NCBI GenBank assembly: GCA_013003075.1
Contig: JABDLJ010000005.1
Coordinates: 39,268-103,267 of the forward strand
Source of the DNA: Paracoccaceae bacterium
GTDB taxonomy: Bacteria; Pseudomonadota; Alphaproteobacteria; Rhodobacterales; Rhodobacteraceae
Length of the DNA: 64,000 nucleotides
Reading direction: 5' to 3'
Below the pieces are notes generated by a model. The model saw only the letters and a list, made by a program, of their open reading frames with translations. It was not told the origin of the DNA and searched no databases. Positions 27,018-35,666 of this stretch are shown here, piece after piece. The translations under genes and the position numbers were made by a program. Position 1 is the stretch's first letter. Every line of letters begins with the position of its first letter.

Positions 27018-28151
27018 TCACCCGCCGCCGCCGCCTTCCTGCAGCGCCACGAAATATCCCACCGCGGCTGCGGCGATGGCCAGGGCGATCGCGGCGAGCG
27101 CCAGCTTCCAGGCCGACCAGGGGCGCTCTCCCTGAACGCGGCCGGTGCGCCCGTTGACCACGAAGCGGTAGGATTTGCCGCGATACTTGTAGGCCGCCAG
27201 CCAGACCGGCAGCAGGATGTGTTTGAAGGTGATATCGGAAATCGCCGTGTCGATGGAATGAATGCGCTGGCGGTCGCCGCCGATGTCGAATTTCACATCG
27301 CGCGTAATGACCCGGTCCATATGTGCGCGGGCCAGCGTATAGCCCTCGGCCAGCTCGATCGTGTAGCCCTCGGCGCGAAATCCGGCCAGGTATTCGGGCC
27401 GGTAGGGCTCTAGCGCGGGCAGATCCCACGGCTCCAGCGCGTCGGTATATGCGCGCGGCAGCGAACGGGAGGCCAGCACCAGTACATCGTCGAAAAACCG
27501 CGCCACGCGCCCCGAAACCCGGCGCCAGCGAACTTTCTCGACGCTGATCCTCTCTGACTTGCCGTTTCGCGTCACCGTCCGGCTTTCGCTATAGACCGTG
27601 CCGCGCTCGCCGGAATAGCGCGAGCGGGTGTCGGCATCGAATGTCCAGTAGGGCACATAGATGCCCTGCATCCGGCGCCCCTTTCGGGCGTATTCCATCA
27701 GGCCGCCGGGGGCGAACCACAAAGATCCCAGCCAGCTCGTCATGGCGTGTCGCGCCTGATCCTCATCAAGAGCGAACGGCAACAGCCCGCGCGGCTTGAA
27801 ATGCCGGTGCAGGCCGGTATCGGTCACAACCGGCGTTGCACAAAACGGACATTCGGCGGCATGGACTGCGGGGGCGAATTGGACCTCAGCCCCACAATTG
27901 GGACACTTCAGGACACGGGTCTCTTCAAGATCCTCTTCGTTCAGTTGCCGGCGCAGCGCGGCCTGAAAATCCTGCTCCGACACCGCTCCGCGCCAGGGGC
28001 CGTCGCCCTCGATCGCTTCGGTATTGCCGCAATGGTCGCAAACAAGCCGCCCCTCGCCAGGGGCAAAGCGCAGATCAGAGCCGCAGGTCTCGCAGGGAAA
28101 CCGGTGCTCTGCGACGATGGCGACGGCGCCGTCGTTGTCTGCGTGCTCCAT
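27018..28151 (-). CDS. Zinc-ribbon membrane protein of a stress-associated cluster
   Basis: The 377-residue protein begins with two zinc ribbons: CETCGSDLRF paired with CDHCGN (about 12-35), then CPNCGAEV paired with CPFCATPV (about 83-105). A long beta-rich middle follows, including YVPYWTFDADTRSRYSGERG. It ends in a single helix (LALAAIALAIAAAAVGYFVAL) and a short Gly tail. Proteins of this build occur next to SPFH and TelA genes, as here, and are usually annotated as TFIIB-type zinc-finger proteins. It is probably anchored with the ribbons in the cytoplasm. It stands 20 bases downstream of the SPFH gene. The function is unknown. Confidence 0.75.
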   Translation of the reverse strand: MEHADNDGAVAIVAEHRFPCETCGSDLRFAPGEGRLVCDHCGNTEAIEGDGPWRGAVSEQDFQAALRRQLNEEDLEETRVLKCPNCGAEVQFAPAVHAAECPFCATPVVTDTGLHRHFKPRGLLPFALDEDQARHAMTSWLGSLWFAPGGLMEYARKGRRMQGIYVPYWTFDADTRSRYSGERGTVYSESRTVTRNGKSERISVEKVRWRRVSGRVARFFDDVLVLASRSLPRAYTDALEPWDLPALEPYRPEYLAGFRAEGYTIELAEGYTLARAHMDRVITRDVKFDIGGDRQRIHSIDTAISDITFKHILLPVWLAAYKYRGKSYRFVVNGRTGRVQGERPWSAWKLALAAIALAIAAAAVGYFVALQEGGGGG

Positions 28152-28171
28152 GGGTCAAAAGCCCTTCGCGC

Positions 28172-29266
28172 CTAGCTGCCCGGCGGTGGCGGCGGCATCA
28201 CGGTGAAAAGCTGGGCCAGCTCGGTGACCTCTTCGGCGCGTTTCCAGCCGTCCTGGCCCTGGGTCCAGACCAGCGTGTCGCGACCGAAAGCGCCCTCTGT
28301 CGCCATCCGGCCCAGCCGCGCCTTGGAGAAGGGACCCGTCACGTCACTGCCTTTTGCGATGTGCCAGACATGCTCGACCGGCGGCGGCGGCGGGGCCGGC
28401 GGAACCGGGCCCCACGGACCGCTGCGCGCCATCTGCGCGCCGATCGCCATGCCAAGCCCGGCGCCCATTCCAGTCGCCATAGAGCTGCCGGCGCCGCTTT
28501 CGGGGTTGTTCAGCGCCTCGGCGGTAGCGAAATCGCGGTAGCGGTCGAGATCGTTCACAACCCCCATCGAGGTGCGTTTGTCGAGCGCATCTTCCACCAC
28601 CTTGGGCAGCGAGATGTTCTCGATGTACAGCTCTGGCACTTCCAGCCCGTAGCTGGCGATCGTCTCGGAGATTGCGCCGGCCACCAGCGCGCCCAGATCC
28701 TGGGTGTTGGCCGCCATGTCGAGCACCGGAATGCCCGAGCGCGCGATCACGCGGGAAAACTCCTGCACGATGATATTGCGGATCTGGTAGCTGATCTCGT
28801 CCATCGTGAACTCGCCATCGGTGCCGACGATCTCCCTGAGAAAGAGCGCCGGATCGATGACGCGCACCGCGTAGGTGCCGTAGGCGCGGATCCGCGTCGG
28901 CCCAAACTCGGGGTCGCGCAGGATGATCGGGTTCTTGGTGCCCCATTTGAGATCGGTGAAGCGCGTCGTCGAGACGTAGTAGATCTCGGACTTGAACGGG
29001 CTGCGGAACATGTGATCCCAGTGGTTCAGCGTCGTCAGGATCGGCATGTTGTTGGTCTCAAGCATGTAGAGCCCCGGCGTGAACACATCCGCCAGTTGCC
29101 CCTCGTGCACGAACACCGCCGACTGGCCCTCTCGCACGGTCAGCTTGGCGCCGTACTTGATCTCGTGATCTTCGCGCTCGAAGCGCCAGACCATGGTGTC
29201 GCGGGTATCGTCTGTCCAGTGGATGACGTCGATGAACTCGCCGCTCAGAAAATCGAATATGCCCAT
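28172..29266 (-). CDS. SPFH-domain protein with C-terminal GYF_2 domain
   Basis: The 364-residue protein starts MGIFDFLSGEFIDVI at 29266, where AGGAG precedes the ATG; the frame's earlier start at 29410 overlaps the next gene. Residues about 20-250 form an SPFH/virion core-like domain (EGQSAVFVHEGQLADVFTPG, then ENISLPKVVEDALDKRTSMG). A Gly/Ala/Met-rich linker and a proline run follow. The last 60 residues are a GYF_2 domain (WHIAKGSDVTGPFS to TLVWTQGQDGWKRAEEV). SPFH proteins assemble membrane-associated scaffolds. The neighbours TelA, XpaC and the zinc ribbon define a recurring cluster linked to envelope stress. Confidence 0.85.
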   Translation of the reverse strand: MGIFDFLSGEFIDVIHWTDDTRDTMVWRFEREDHEIKYGAKLTVREGQSAVFVHEGQLADVFTPGLYMLETNNMPILTTLNHWDHMFRSPFKSEIYYVSTTRFTDLKWGTKNPIILRDPEFGPTRIRAYGTYAVRVIDPALFLREIVGTDGEFTMDEISYQIRNIIVQEFSRVIARSGIPVLDMAANTQDLGALVAGAISETIASYGLEVPELYIENISLPKVVEDALDKRTSMGVVNDLDRYRDFATAEALNNPESGAGSSMATGMGAGLGMAIGAQMARSGPWGPVPPAPPPPPVEHVWHIAKGSDVTGPFSKARLGRMATEGAFGRDTLVWTQGQDGWKRAEEVTELAQLFTVMPPPPPGS

Positions 29267-29291
29267 GAAAATGCTCCTGTGATGGATGGCG

Positions 29292-30233
29292 TCAGCTTGG
29301 CCCGGCGACCAGCTCTTCGGCAATGCGGCGCGCGATCGGGCGCGCCTGGGACGCGCGCATTCCGGTGCGCAGGCGCGGATCGTAGAGAATGCGCAAAAGC
29401 TGTTCGTCATGGCGCGTCAAAAGGCCGAATTCCTCGTCGTCATTGAAGATCGAGGGCCGCACGAGCGGGCTGTCATTGGCCAGCCCGAGGCCTTGCGCAA
29501 GCTCTTCGTGGATGCACGAGCGGCGCAGAAGGTCGGGATGCTCGGCCCGGATCACCGCGACAGCCGTGTCATAGGCGCCGGTGCTGGTGGGGTTGGACGC
29601 GAAGACGAGGCAATAGCTGGTGCGGGGCAGGGTCTCGACGGTGCGGATCGCGGCGTCGCTGATGCTGGGAATGATCGCGCGGATCCGGGGGCCGAGGCTG
29701 CGAAGTTCGTTCTCGTTGACGATGAAGACGTGGTAGTTGGCGCCGGACGTCACGCGCCGCACCGGGTGGCCCGACACGCGCGCCAGGCGCGCGGCGTAGC
29801 GCTCGATCTCCATGGTGTCGCGTTGGCGGATCTCGCGGCTCACGGTCTCGCCATAGATCACGCCGATGCGCACCGGCGTCTCCCAGCGGCGCAAGGACGA
29901 GGCGCTCTGGCGCGAGATCAGCCGGCCGCCGGCTTCGGTGTATTCCTCGAAAAGCGCGATGCGAATGAAGTTCTCGGCCAGCATGTCGGCGGTGTAGGGC
30001 GTATCGATGCCGCCGCCGTCGACCCGCAACAGACCCTGCGTCAGTAGGCTGGACTGGATGCGCGTGTAATAGGTTTCCAGCGCCAGGCTTTCGGCCGAGC
30101 GCTGCGGCGGCGGCGCCGGCGGCTGAACCGGGACAGGCGCCACCGCGTTCGGCGCGCGCGCAGCCACAAGATCGCAGCCCGCCAGAGACAGGGCTGCGAG
30201 CAAGAGCGTCAGAGCAAGCGCGGCACGGGCCAT
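29292..30233 (-). CDS. DUF2927 lipoprotein, putative
   Basis: The 313-residue protein has a lipoprotein signal ending LSLAGC (lipidation at Cys19), a proline-rich linker and then a DUF2927-type domain. Regions such as GVIYGETVSREIRQRD, HVFIVNENELRSLGPRIRAI and CIHEELAQGLGLANDSP are seen. The HEELAQGLG helix, followed later by DDEEFGLLTRHDEQLL, hints at a metallopeptidase-like zinc site, but this was not tested. The gene lies nine bases after the telA-like gene and 25 before the SPFH gene, so it is likely co-expressed with them. The function is unknown. Confidence 0.75.
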   Translation of the reverse strand: MARAALALTLLLAALSLAGCDLVAARAPNAVAPVPVQPPAPPPQRSAESLALETYYTRIQSSLLTQGLLRVDGGGIDTPYTADMLAENFIRIALFEEYTEAGGRLISRQSASSLRRWETPVRIGVIYGETVSREIRQRDTMEIERYAARLARVSGHPVRRVTSGANYHVFIVNENELRSLGPRIRAIIPSISDAAIRTVETLPRTSYCLVFASNPTSTGAYDTAVAVIRAEHPDLLRRSCIHEELAQGLGLANDSPLVRPSIFNDDEEFGLLTRHDEQLLRILYDPRLRTGMRASQARPIARRIAEELVAGPS

Positions 30234-30242
30234 TTGGCTCCC

Positions 30243-31436
30243 TTAGGAGGCCGGAACGCTGGTTCCGGCAGTGTCACCTACCTTGTCGCCACGCGCCTTG
30301 GCAGAGGCAAGGGCGTTTTTCAGCTCTTGCTCCATCGACTGAAGCTCTTCTTCGGCAGCGGCGCGGCGCGCTTTGCCTTCGTCGGCAATGGCAAGGCTTT
30401 CCTCGATCGTCGCGATCAGCTCGGCATTGGCTTCCTTGACGGCCTCGATATCGAAGACCCCGCGCTCCATCTCCTCGCGGACGGCCCTGTTGGCGGTGCG
30501 CAGGTTCTTGGCGTTGGCGGTCAGAAGCTCGTTGGTCAGATCGTTGGCCTCGCGCACCGCACCGGCGGCCTCGGCCGAGCGCTGGATGGTCACGGCCTGC
30601 GCCAGCTGCGTCTCCCAAAGCGGCACGGTGTTCACCAGCGTGGAGTTGATCTTGGTCACCAGCGACTTGTCGTTTTCCTGCACCAGCCGGATCGAGGGCA
30701 GGGACTGCATCGTGACTTGCCGTGTCAGCTTCAGATCATGCACGCGGCGCTCCAGATCGTCGCGCGCGGCACGCAGATCGCGCAGCTCCTGCGCTTTCAT
30801 CACGCCTTCGTTCTCGGGTGCGTCCGCGACCTCTTTTTCCTTGGCGGGAATGTCGCTTCGGTCAAGCCGGCTCAGCTTTTCCTCGCCGGCGGCGATGTAG
30901 ACGGCAAGCGCGTCATAGAAGTTGAGCGTCTTGTCATAGAGAACATCGAGCGACTTGATGTCCTTGAGAAGCTTGTGCTCGTGGCCCAGAAGGCTGTCGG
31001 TGATCCGGTCGATCTGGGTCTGGACCTGTTCGTAGCGCGCCACGAACTGCGCCATCGGCGCCATGCGGCCGGTCAGCCATTCCCACCACGACCGCTTGCG
31101 GCGCACATCAAGCTCGGACACCGAAAAGCCGCGGATCGTCGAGACGATGTCGCGCAGGGACTGGCCGGCGGGGCCGACGTCCTTGTTGCGCACATCGGCC
31201 AGCATCGCCTGGCTGATCTCCTGCAATTCGGACTGCGCCGCCGAACCGAACATCACGATGGAGTTGGTATCGTCCATGTCGATCTCGTCCATGCGTTTTT
31301 CGATCTCGGCGGCCAACGGCGCTTCGGCGGCCGTAAAGGGGATCAGGTCGGCAGCCGGCTCGGGCAGCACGGCCGCTGTCAGCTCTTCCACCATCTTCAG
31401 TTCGGCTTCCGCCTTCTTGCGCACATCTTCGGACAT
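30243..31436 (-). CDS. TelA-family toxic-anion resistance protein
   Basis: The 397-residue TelA/KlaA-type protein is largely helical, with segments such as SVSELDVRRKRSWWEWLTGR, LDVLYDKTLNFYDALAVYI and NSTLVNTVPLWETQLAQAVT. These are diagnostic of the family. TelA proteins are linked to tellurite and other envelope stress, but the biochemical role is unsettled. It is cytoplasmic, with no signal or membrane helix. The XpaC-like gene is 29 bases upstream and the DUF2927 gene nine bases downstream. The TelA-XpaC pairing is widespread in bacteria. Confidence 0.88.
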   Translation of the reverse strand: MSEDVRKKAEAELKMVEELTAAVLPEPAADLIPFTAAEAPLAAEIEKRMDEIDMDDTNSIVMFGSAAQSELQEISQAMLADVRNKDVGPAGQSLRDIVSTIRGFSVSELDVRRKRSWWEWLTGRMAPMAQFVARYEQVQTQIDRITDSLLGHEHKLLKDIKSLDVLYDKTLNFYDALAVYIAAGEEKLSRLDRSDIPAKEKEVADAPENEGVMKAQELRDLRAARDDLERRVHDLKLTRQVTMQSLPSIRLVQENDKSLVTKINSTLVNTVPLWETQLAQAVTIQRSAEAAGAVREANDLTNELLTANAKNLRTANRAVREEMERGVFDIEAVKEANAELIATIEESLAIADEGKARRAAAEEELQSMEQELKNALASAKARGDKVGDTAGTSVPAS

Positions 31437-31465
31437 TCAAATCCCTCCACAGGTTCAGGTCTTGT

Positions 31466-32344
31466 TCATTCGGCCGCTTTGACGCCTTCGCGTTCCAGAC
31501 GGGCGCGCAGGACGTCGATTTCGACATCCAGCCCGCTGCGGTCCCCCAATAGCATTTTGCGCGTTCGCGCGGCGAAACTGTCTTCCAGATCATCCAGAAG
31601 CGCCACGTAGTCATCGCGGGCCGTCTGGTCCCGGCTGCGGGCGTAGATATCGGCGAACTTGATGGTCGCGTCGCGCGCGCCCAGCAGGTACACGCCCAGA
31701 TAGCGCCGCGCCGCGCTCAGATCGCGCGGATCCTCTTCGACGGTTCGGAACATGTCGCGGGCGGTGGCCTGAAAGCGCTCGACCCGCAGCTCCAGCTTGC
31801 GATCGTTGGCGCGCAGGATCGCGTCGCGCATCGCGCCCAGGTGTTTTTCGGCCTCATCCACCGCGCGCGCCACGCGGCCGGCCTGAAATTCGTCGACGCC
31901 CTCGACGCCCTTGTCCTTCAGCGGATCCATACCGAAGGCGAAGCCGTGCAGCACCGCGCCGAGCACAACGAAGATCGCCGCTGCCGCAAGACCCGCGCCC
32001 GCGCTGTATCCCGCGATCGCAAGGCCCAAGCCGGTCAGCGCCGAGCCGAACATCTTGCGCGGGATGGCCGGGCGCTTGGCGACTTTTCGGATCTCGAACG
32101 CCTCTTCGGCGCGCAGGCCCTCGCGGGTCAGCCAGGCCGCCAGGATCAGAACGCCGAACGCCACAAACCCGGTGCCGAAGCCGACCGGGTCGCGGCCAAA
32201 AGCCGTGAAGATGAAGAACACCGGCAAGAGGAACAGGAAATTGACCCGCGCCGCGCCGCGCCGGGCGCGCCGGGCGCTCGGGGCCGGCTTGCCGGCGCCT
32301 GGATACCCCTTGGGGCTGTGCGGGCCACCATAGCGCTCGGCCAT
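31466..32344 (-). CDS. XpaC-like membrane protein (5-bromo-4-chloroindolyl phosphate hydrolysis family)
   Basis: The 292-residue protein has a basic N-terminus, two helix pairs (about 35-68 and 100-135) and a C-terminal cytoplasmic helical domain rich in charged residues (VDEAEKHLGAMRDAILRAND onward). This is the layout of the XpaC family, a common TelA partner. Despite the family name, phosphatase activity is not established. Its ATG overlaps the stop of the short upstream ORF as TGATG, which suggests translational coupling. Confidence 0.75.
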   Translation of the reverse strand: MAERYGGPHSPKGYPGAGKPAPSARRARRGAARVNFLFLLPVFFIFTAFGRDPVGFGTGFVAFGVLILAAWLTREGLRAEEAFEIRKVAKRPAIPRKMFGSALTGLGLAIAGYSAGAGLAAAAIFVVLGAVLHGFAFGMDPLKDKGVEGVDEFQAGRVARAVDEAEKHLGAMRDAILRANDRKLELRVERFQATARDMFRTVEEDPRDLSAARRYLGVYLLGARDATIKFADIYARSRDQTARDDYVALLDDLEDSFAARTRKMLLGDRSGLDVEIDVLRARLEREGVKAAE

Positions 32345-32433
32345 CAGCTTACACCAAGCGAGATGACATAGACATAAAGCACGACCAGCAGAAAAAAGGC
32401 CACTTTGCGCAACTGGTCCGTGCTTCGATCCAT
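32344..32433 (-). CDS. Very small single-helix membrane ORF coupled to the XpaC-like gene
   Basis: A 29-residue frame begins MDRSTDQLRKVAF and continues with one hydrophobic helix (FFLLVVLYVYVISLGV). Its stop overlaps the XpaC-like start as TGATG. GGGGG precedes the ATG by five bases. Charged N-terminus, a single helix and stop/start coupling suggest a real small membrane protein. A longer frame to 32673 exists in the same phase but looks non-coding. The evidence is modest. Confidence 0.45.
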   Translation of the reverse strand: MDRSTDQLRKVAFFLLVVLYVYVISLGVS

Positions 32434-32587
32434 CTTGCCCCCAAATCGGCGCGCCGCCTTAAAGGCCCGGCGCCGAAAAATCCGCGAGTCTTGCGCGCAA
32501 AGGCCGCCATTCAATACAGGCGCGCGGCGCAAAGCCGTCTGATTTTCCAGCATAAGGCGCTTGCGCCGGCCTTTCCATAGCTCTTTG

Positions 32588-33406
32588 TCAGTGCGTGTGC
32601 TGTGCGCTGCGTTCTGCCGCCAGCTTGCGCGCATAGCCCGACTGAATGATCTCGACGGCAAAGAGAACGACAACCGAGAAGTAGAAGGTCGTCTTGGACA
32701 TCGGGATCAACTCGTATCCGAAAACCCGGATCTGCAGGGTCTCGTCATGCATCGCGTGGCTTGCGGCAACGCCGGCCTCGCCCAAAAGCACGACCCCGAC
32801 GATCAGAAGGATGAAGAGCCCAAGCACCTCGTACATCCGGTTCTTCTCCAGAAACGCGGTCACGCCGTCGGCGAGCGCCAGCATGGCGACGCCCGACAGG
32901 ATGATTGCGGTCGCCAGGATCGGGAGGACATCGGTGATCGCCAGCGCCGACAAAACGGAATCGAACGAAAAGATCAGGTTCATCAGAACGATGAGGCTGA
33001 CCACCTGAAAAGCGGACTTGCCCGATTTGTGATCTATGTCGGCATCCAGATGCTCGATCGACAGCATGTGGCTGATTTCCTTGACCGCCGTGTACATGAT
33101 GAAGATGCCGCCTAAGATGAAGACGACCGTGGCGAAATTGATCCCGCCCTCCAGGATGCCGGGAAGATCGAAGACATAGAACGGCTCTGCCAGCGCATCG
33201 ATCAGCCGGATCATCGCAAAGAGCAGCACTACGCGCAGCGCCACGGCGATGATGATCCCCCAGTAGCGCACCGCACGCTGGTGCGGCACCGGGGCCCGCT
33301 GGCTTTCGATGCTGATGTAAAGAAGGTTGTCGAAGCCCAGAACGGCCTGCAGAAAGCACAGCATCAAAAGCGTGCCAAGGTTTTCGATTGTCAGTAATTC
33401 GGCCAT
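32588..33406 (-). CDS. TerC-family integral membrane protein
   Basis: The 272-residue membrane protein has the TerC pattern of about seven to eight helices. Conserved acidic membrane positions are seen in LQAVLGFDNLLYISIES and LIFSFDSVLSALAI, and GIFIMYTAVKEI is another typical stretch. TerC proteins are connected with tellurite resistance and manganese/metal export coupled to protein secretion. This form, with FDNLLYI, belongs to the TerC/Alx-like group. It is on the same strand as the TelA-XpaC-SPFH set, 154 bases upstream of the small ORF, and may belong to the same stress module. Confidence 0.85.
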   Translation of the reverse strand: MAELLTIENLGTLLMLCFLQAVLGFDNLLYISIESQRAPVPHQRAVRYWGIIIAVALRVVLLFAMIRLIDALAEPFYVFDLPGILEGGINFATVVFILGGIFIMYTAVKEISHMLSIEHLDADIDHKSGKSAFQVVSLIVLMNLIFSFDSVLSALAITDVLPILATAIILSGVAMLALADGVTAFLEKNRMYEVLGLFILLIVGVVLLGEAGVAASHAMHDETLQIRVFGYELIPMSKTTFYFSVVVLFAVEIIQSGYARKLAAERSAQHTH

Positions 33407-33469
33407 GATCCCTCGGTCCTGAAAATGATTTCCCGGTAAAAAGACAGAGTGTTGGCGTCAGGGCAAGCC

Positions 33470-34288
33470 TCAGCGGCGCGGCGTTCGCCGGCGGCTTTGT
33501 TCGGCAGCCGCCTTGCCACCTTTTCGGGCAGGGCGCGTGACGGAAGGTTTGCCGGACAGGCCCAGCTGATCGCGCATCACGCGGGGTTTGACCTCTTCGA
33601 CTTCGCCGGGCTTCAGATCGCCAAGCCGAAACGGGCCATAGCTGATGCGGATCAGCCGGTTCACCGGCAGCCCGATCGCCTCCATCGCCCGGCGGATCTC
33701 GCGGTTCTTGCCCTCGCGCAGCGCCACGGTGACCCAGACGTTGCTGGTCTGCTGGCGGTCCAGCGTCACCGTCATCGGCTGAAACCGCTCGCCGTCCACC
33801 GTGATGCCCTGGCGCAGCGGCTCGAAATCGGCATCCTGCGGCTTGCCGGTCAGCCGGGCGCGGTACTTGCGCAGCCAGCCGGTTGAGGGCAGCTCAAGCT
33901 TGCGCTTGATGGCGCCGTCGTTGGTCAAAAGCAAAAGCCCCTCGGACGTCAGATCAAGCCGCCCGACCGACAGGACCCGCGGCATCGCCTCGGGCAGCGC
34001 ATCGAACACCGTCTTGCGCCCCTTTTCGTCGCGCTCGGTCGTCACCAGGCCCGCGGGCTTGTGATATAGCCAAAGCCGCGGCTCTTCGGGCGCGCCCACC
34101 TCCGCGCCATCCACGGCCAGCCGATCGCCGGCCGTCACGTTCAGCGCGGGCGAGGTGATCACCTTGCCATTGACCGACACCCGGCCCGCCTCGATCATTC
34201 GCTCGGCCTCGCGGCGCGAGGCGATGCCGGCGCGGGCCAGGACCTTGGCGATCCGGTCGCCTGGCCGAGAGGGGGTATCTTTGCTCAT
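33470..34288 (-). CDS. RsuA/RluB-family rRNA pseudouridine synthase
   Basis: The protein has about 272 residues. An N-terminal S4 RNA-binding domain ([26 protein letters not shown]) is followed by the synthase domain with [11 protein letters not shown], the catalytic aspartate in [18 protein letters not shown] and [14 protein letters not shown]. The C-terminus is a basic Lys/Arg-rich tail. It modifies uridine in rRNA, most likely 23S (RluB type), though RsuA or RluE/F substrates cannot be excluded. The start [11 protein letters not shown] at 34288 fits the family better than the upstream ATGs. It is divergent from tadA. Confidence 0.88.
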   Translation of the reverse strand: MSKDTPSRPGDRIAKVLARAGIASRREAERMIEAGRVSVNGKVITSPALNVTAGDRLAVDGAEVGAPEEPRLWLYHKPAGLVTTERDEKGRKTVFDALPEAMPRVLSVGRLDLTSEGLLLLTNDGAIKRKLELPSTGWLRKYRARLTGKPQDADFEPLRQGITVDGERFQPMTVTLDRQQTSNVWVTVALREGKNREIRRAMEAIGLPVNRLIRISYGPFRLGDLKPGEVEEVKPRVMRDQLGLSGKPSVTRPARKGGKAAAEQSRRRTPRR

Positions 34289-34364
34289 CGAATGCCCCAT
34301 AGCCAATGCGCGGGCAAAGGGAAAGCCGCTTGAAGGGCGCGGCCCGGCGCGGCATCAAGGCGCC

Positions 34365-34814
34365 ATGGCCGATCAAACCCCGATGTCCCGCGCGCTTGCG
34401 CAGGCCCGCGCCGCGGCGACGCGCGGCGAAGTGCCCGTGGGCGCCGTGCTTGTCGGCCCGGACGGCGCGATCCTGGCCGAAGACGGCAACCGGACCCGCG
34501 AGATGCGCGATCCCACCGCCCATGCCGAATGCCTGGTGATCCGCACCGCCGCCGCGGCGCTGGGCAGCGACCGGCTGACGGGCTGCGATCTCTACGTCAC
34601 GCTCGAGCCCTGCCCGATGTGCGCCGCCGCGATCTCCTATGCCCGGATCCGCCGGCTCTATTACGGCGCCTCCGATCCCAAATCGGGCGGTATAGAGCAG
34701 GGCCCGCGCATCTTCAGCCATCCGCAGGCCCACCACCGCCCCGAGATCTACAGCGGCATCGCCGAGGCCGAGGCGGCTGCGATCCTCAAGGCTTTCTTCG
34801 CGGCGCGCCGATAG
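34365..34814 (+). CDS. tadA: tRNA-specific adenosine deaminase
   Basis: The 149-residue deaminase has the zinc site His53-Ala-Glu55 in PTAHAECL and Cys83/Cys86 in LEPCPMCAAA. It turns A34 of tRNA-Arg(ACG) to inosine and is normally essential. EVPVGAVLV and RRLYYGASDPKSGG are further TadA marks, the latter distinguishing it from cytidine and guanine deaminases. The frame extends upstream to 34155, but MADQTPMSRALAQA at 34365 is the natural start. It is divergent from the pseudouridine synthase, a common arrangement. Confidence 0.92.
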   Translation: MADQTPMSRALAQARAAATRGEVPVGAVLVGPDGAILAEDGNRTREMRDPTAHAECLVIRTAAAALGSDRLTGCDLYVTLEPCPMCAAAISYARIRRLYYGASDPKSGGIEQGPRIFSHPQAHHRPEIYSGIAEAEAAAILKAFFAARR

Positions 34815-34824
34815 CCCGGCTGCT

Positions 34825-34855
34825 CCAAGTGTTTCAAATATCGCCGCCGGAGGCA
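34825..34855 (+). repeat. 31-base 3'-flanking repeat, copy 1
   Basis: The element begins CCAAGTGTTTCAAATATCGC and ends CGGAGGCA. It lies ten bases after the tadA stop. An identical copy in the opposite orientation lies at 51898-51928, after the 5-formyl-THF cyclo-ligase stop. Both copies read away from the preceding gene in the same sense. Confidence 0.85.
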
Positions 34856-34873
34856 TGAAAACCAAAAAGTCCC

Positions 34874-34902
34874 GCCGGCGGCGGCCCGGCCGGCGGCGGC
34901 CC
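34874..34902. repeat. GC-rich 14-base tandem direct repeat
   Basis: GCCGGCGGCGGCCC occurs at 34874-34887 and again at 34889-34902, a 15-base period. It lies between the 31-base repeat and the stop of the UPF0173 gene. The two units can also fold on each other. It is probably part of the same intergenic element. Confidence 0.6.
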
Positions 34903-34916
34903 CCGCAAGGCGCCGC

Positions 34917-35609
34917 TCAAAGCAGGATAGGGCGCAAGACCTCCGGCTCGATCACGTCCACGCCGGGCAGGGCGTCGATCAGCGCCTGGGCCGATTGCTC
35001 CAGAACCGGGAACGTCTTGTAGTGGCAGGGAATGACGGTCTTGAAGTCGAAGAACTCCCGCGCGGCATAGGCGGCCCGGGCCATGTCCATCGTGTAGTGC
35101 CCGCCGGCGCACAAAATCCCGATATCGGGCGCGTGCAGATCGGCAAGCACCTTCATGTCGGCCATCACGTCGGTGTCGCCGGAAACATAGACCGTATGGC
35201 CCTCGCCCGCGATCATGTAGCCGGCCTCGCCGCCGGCATACCGCGTGCCGTCCGCCGTCTGAAAAGAAGACGAATGGACGGCATTGACCATCGTCACTCG
35301 AACCTTGCCAAGCGCGATGGTGCCGCCCTTGTTGAACCCGGTCGTTTCGATTTCTCGCCCGTCGCCGATCAGCCCCATGAGTTCGGGGATGCCCGAAACT
35401 CCGATGCCGAGCTCTTCGGCGATCCCGGGCGTTTGAGGCGCGTGGTCGAAATGCCCGTGCGTCAGCAGGATATGCGTCGCCCCGGCGATGGCCTCACCGC
35501 GCCGCTCTTCGGGAAACATCGGATTGCCGGTCAACCAGGGATCGATCAGCAGCACCTGATCCTCGATTTCGATCCGGAAGCCGGAATGGCCAAGCCAAAT
35601 GATTTTCAT
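34917..35609 (-). CDS. UPF0173 metal-dependent hydrolase (metallo-beta-lactamase fold)
   Basis: The 230-residue protein opens MKIIWLGHSGFRIEI and holds the metal motif THGHFDHA, then VSGDTDVMADMK and a late HYKTFP. These define the UPF0173/UlaG-like branch of the metallo-beta-lactamase fold. The substrate is unknown. The frame continues upstream of 35609 but without family similarity, and the ATG there is the accepted start. It is divergent from the ceramidase-like gene. Confidence 0.87.
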   Translation of the reverse strand: MKIIWLGHSGFRIEIEDQVLLIDPWLTGNPMFPEERRGEAIAGATHILLTHGHFDHAPQTPGIAEELGIGVSGIPELMGLIGDGREIETTGFNKGGTIALGKVRVTMVNAVHSSSFQTADGTRYAGGEAGYMIAGEGHTVYVSGDTDVMADMKVLADLHAPDIGILCAGGHYTMDMARAAYAAREFFDFKTVIPCHYKTFPVLEQSAQALIDALPGVDVIEPEVLRPILL

Positions 35610-35666
35610 CTCTCGCTTCCCCGTATTAGATGTGTCGCAGGTTTTCTCACCGTGCAGGCAGCTTAA

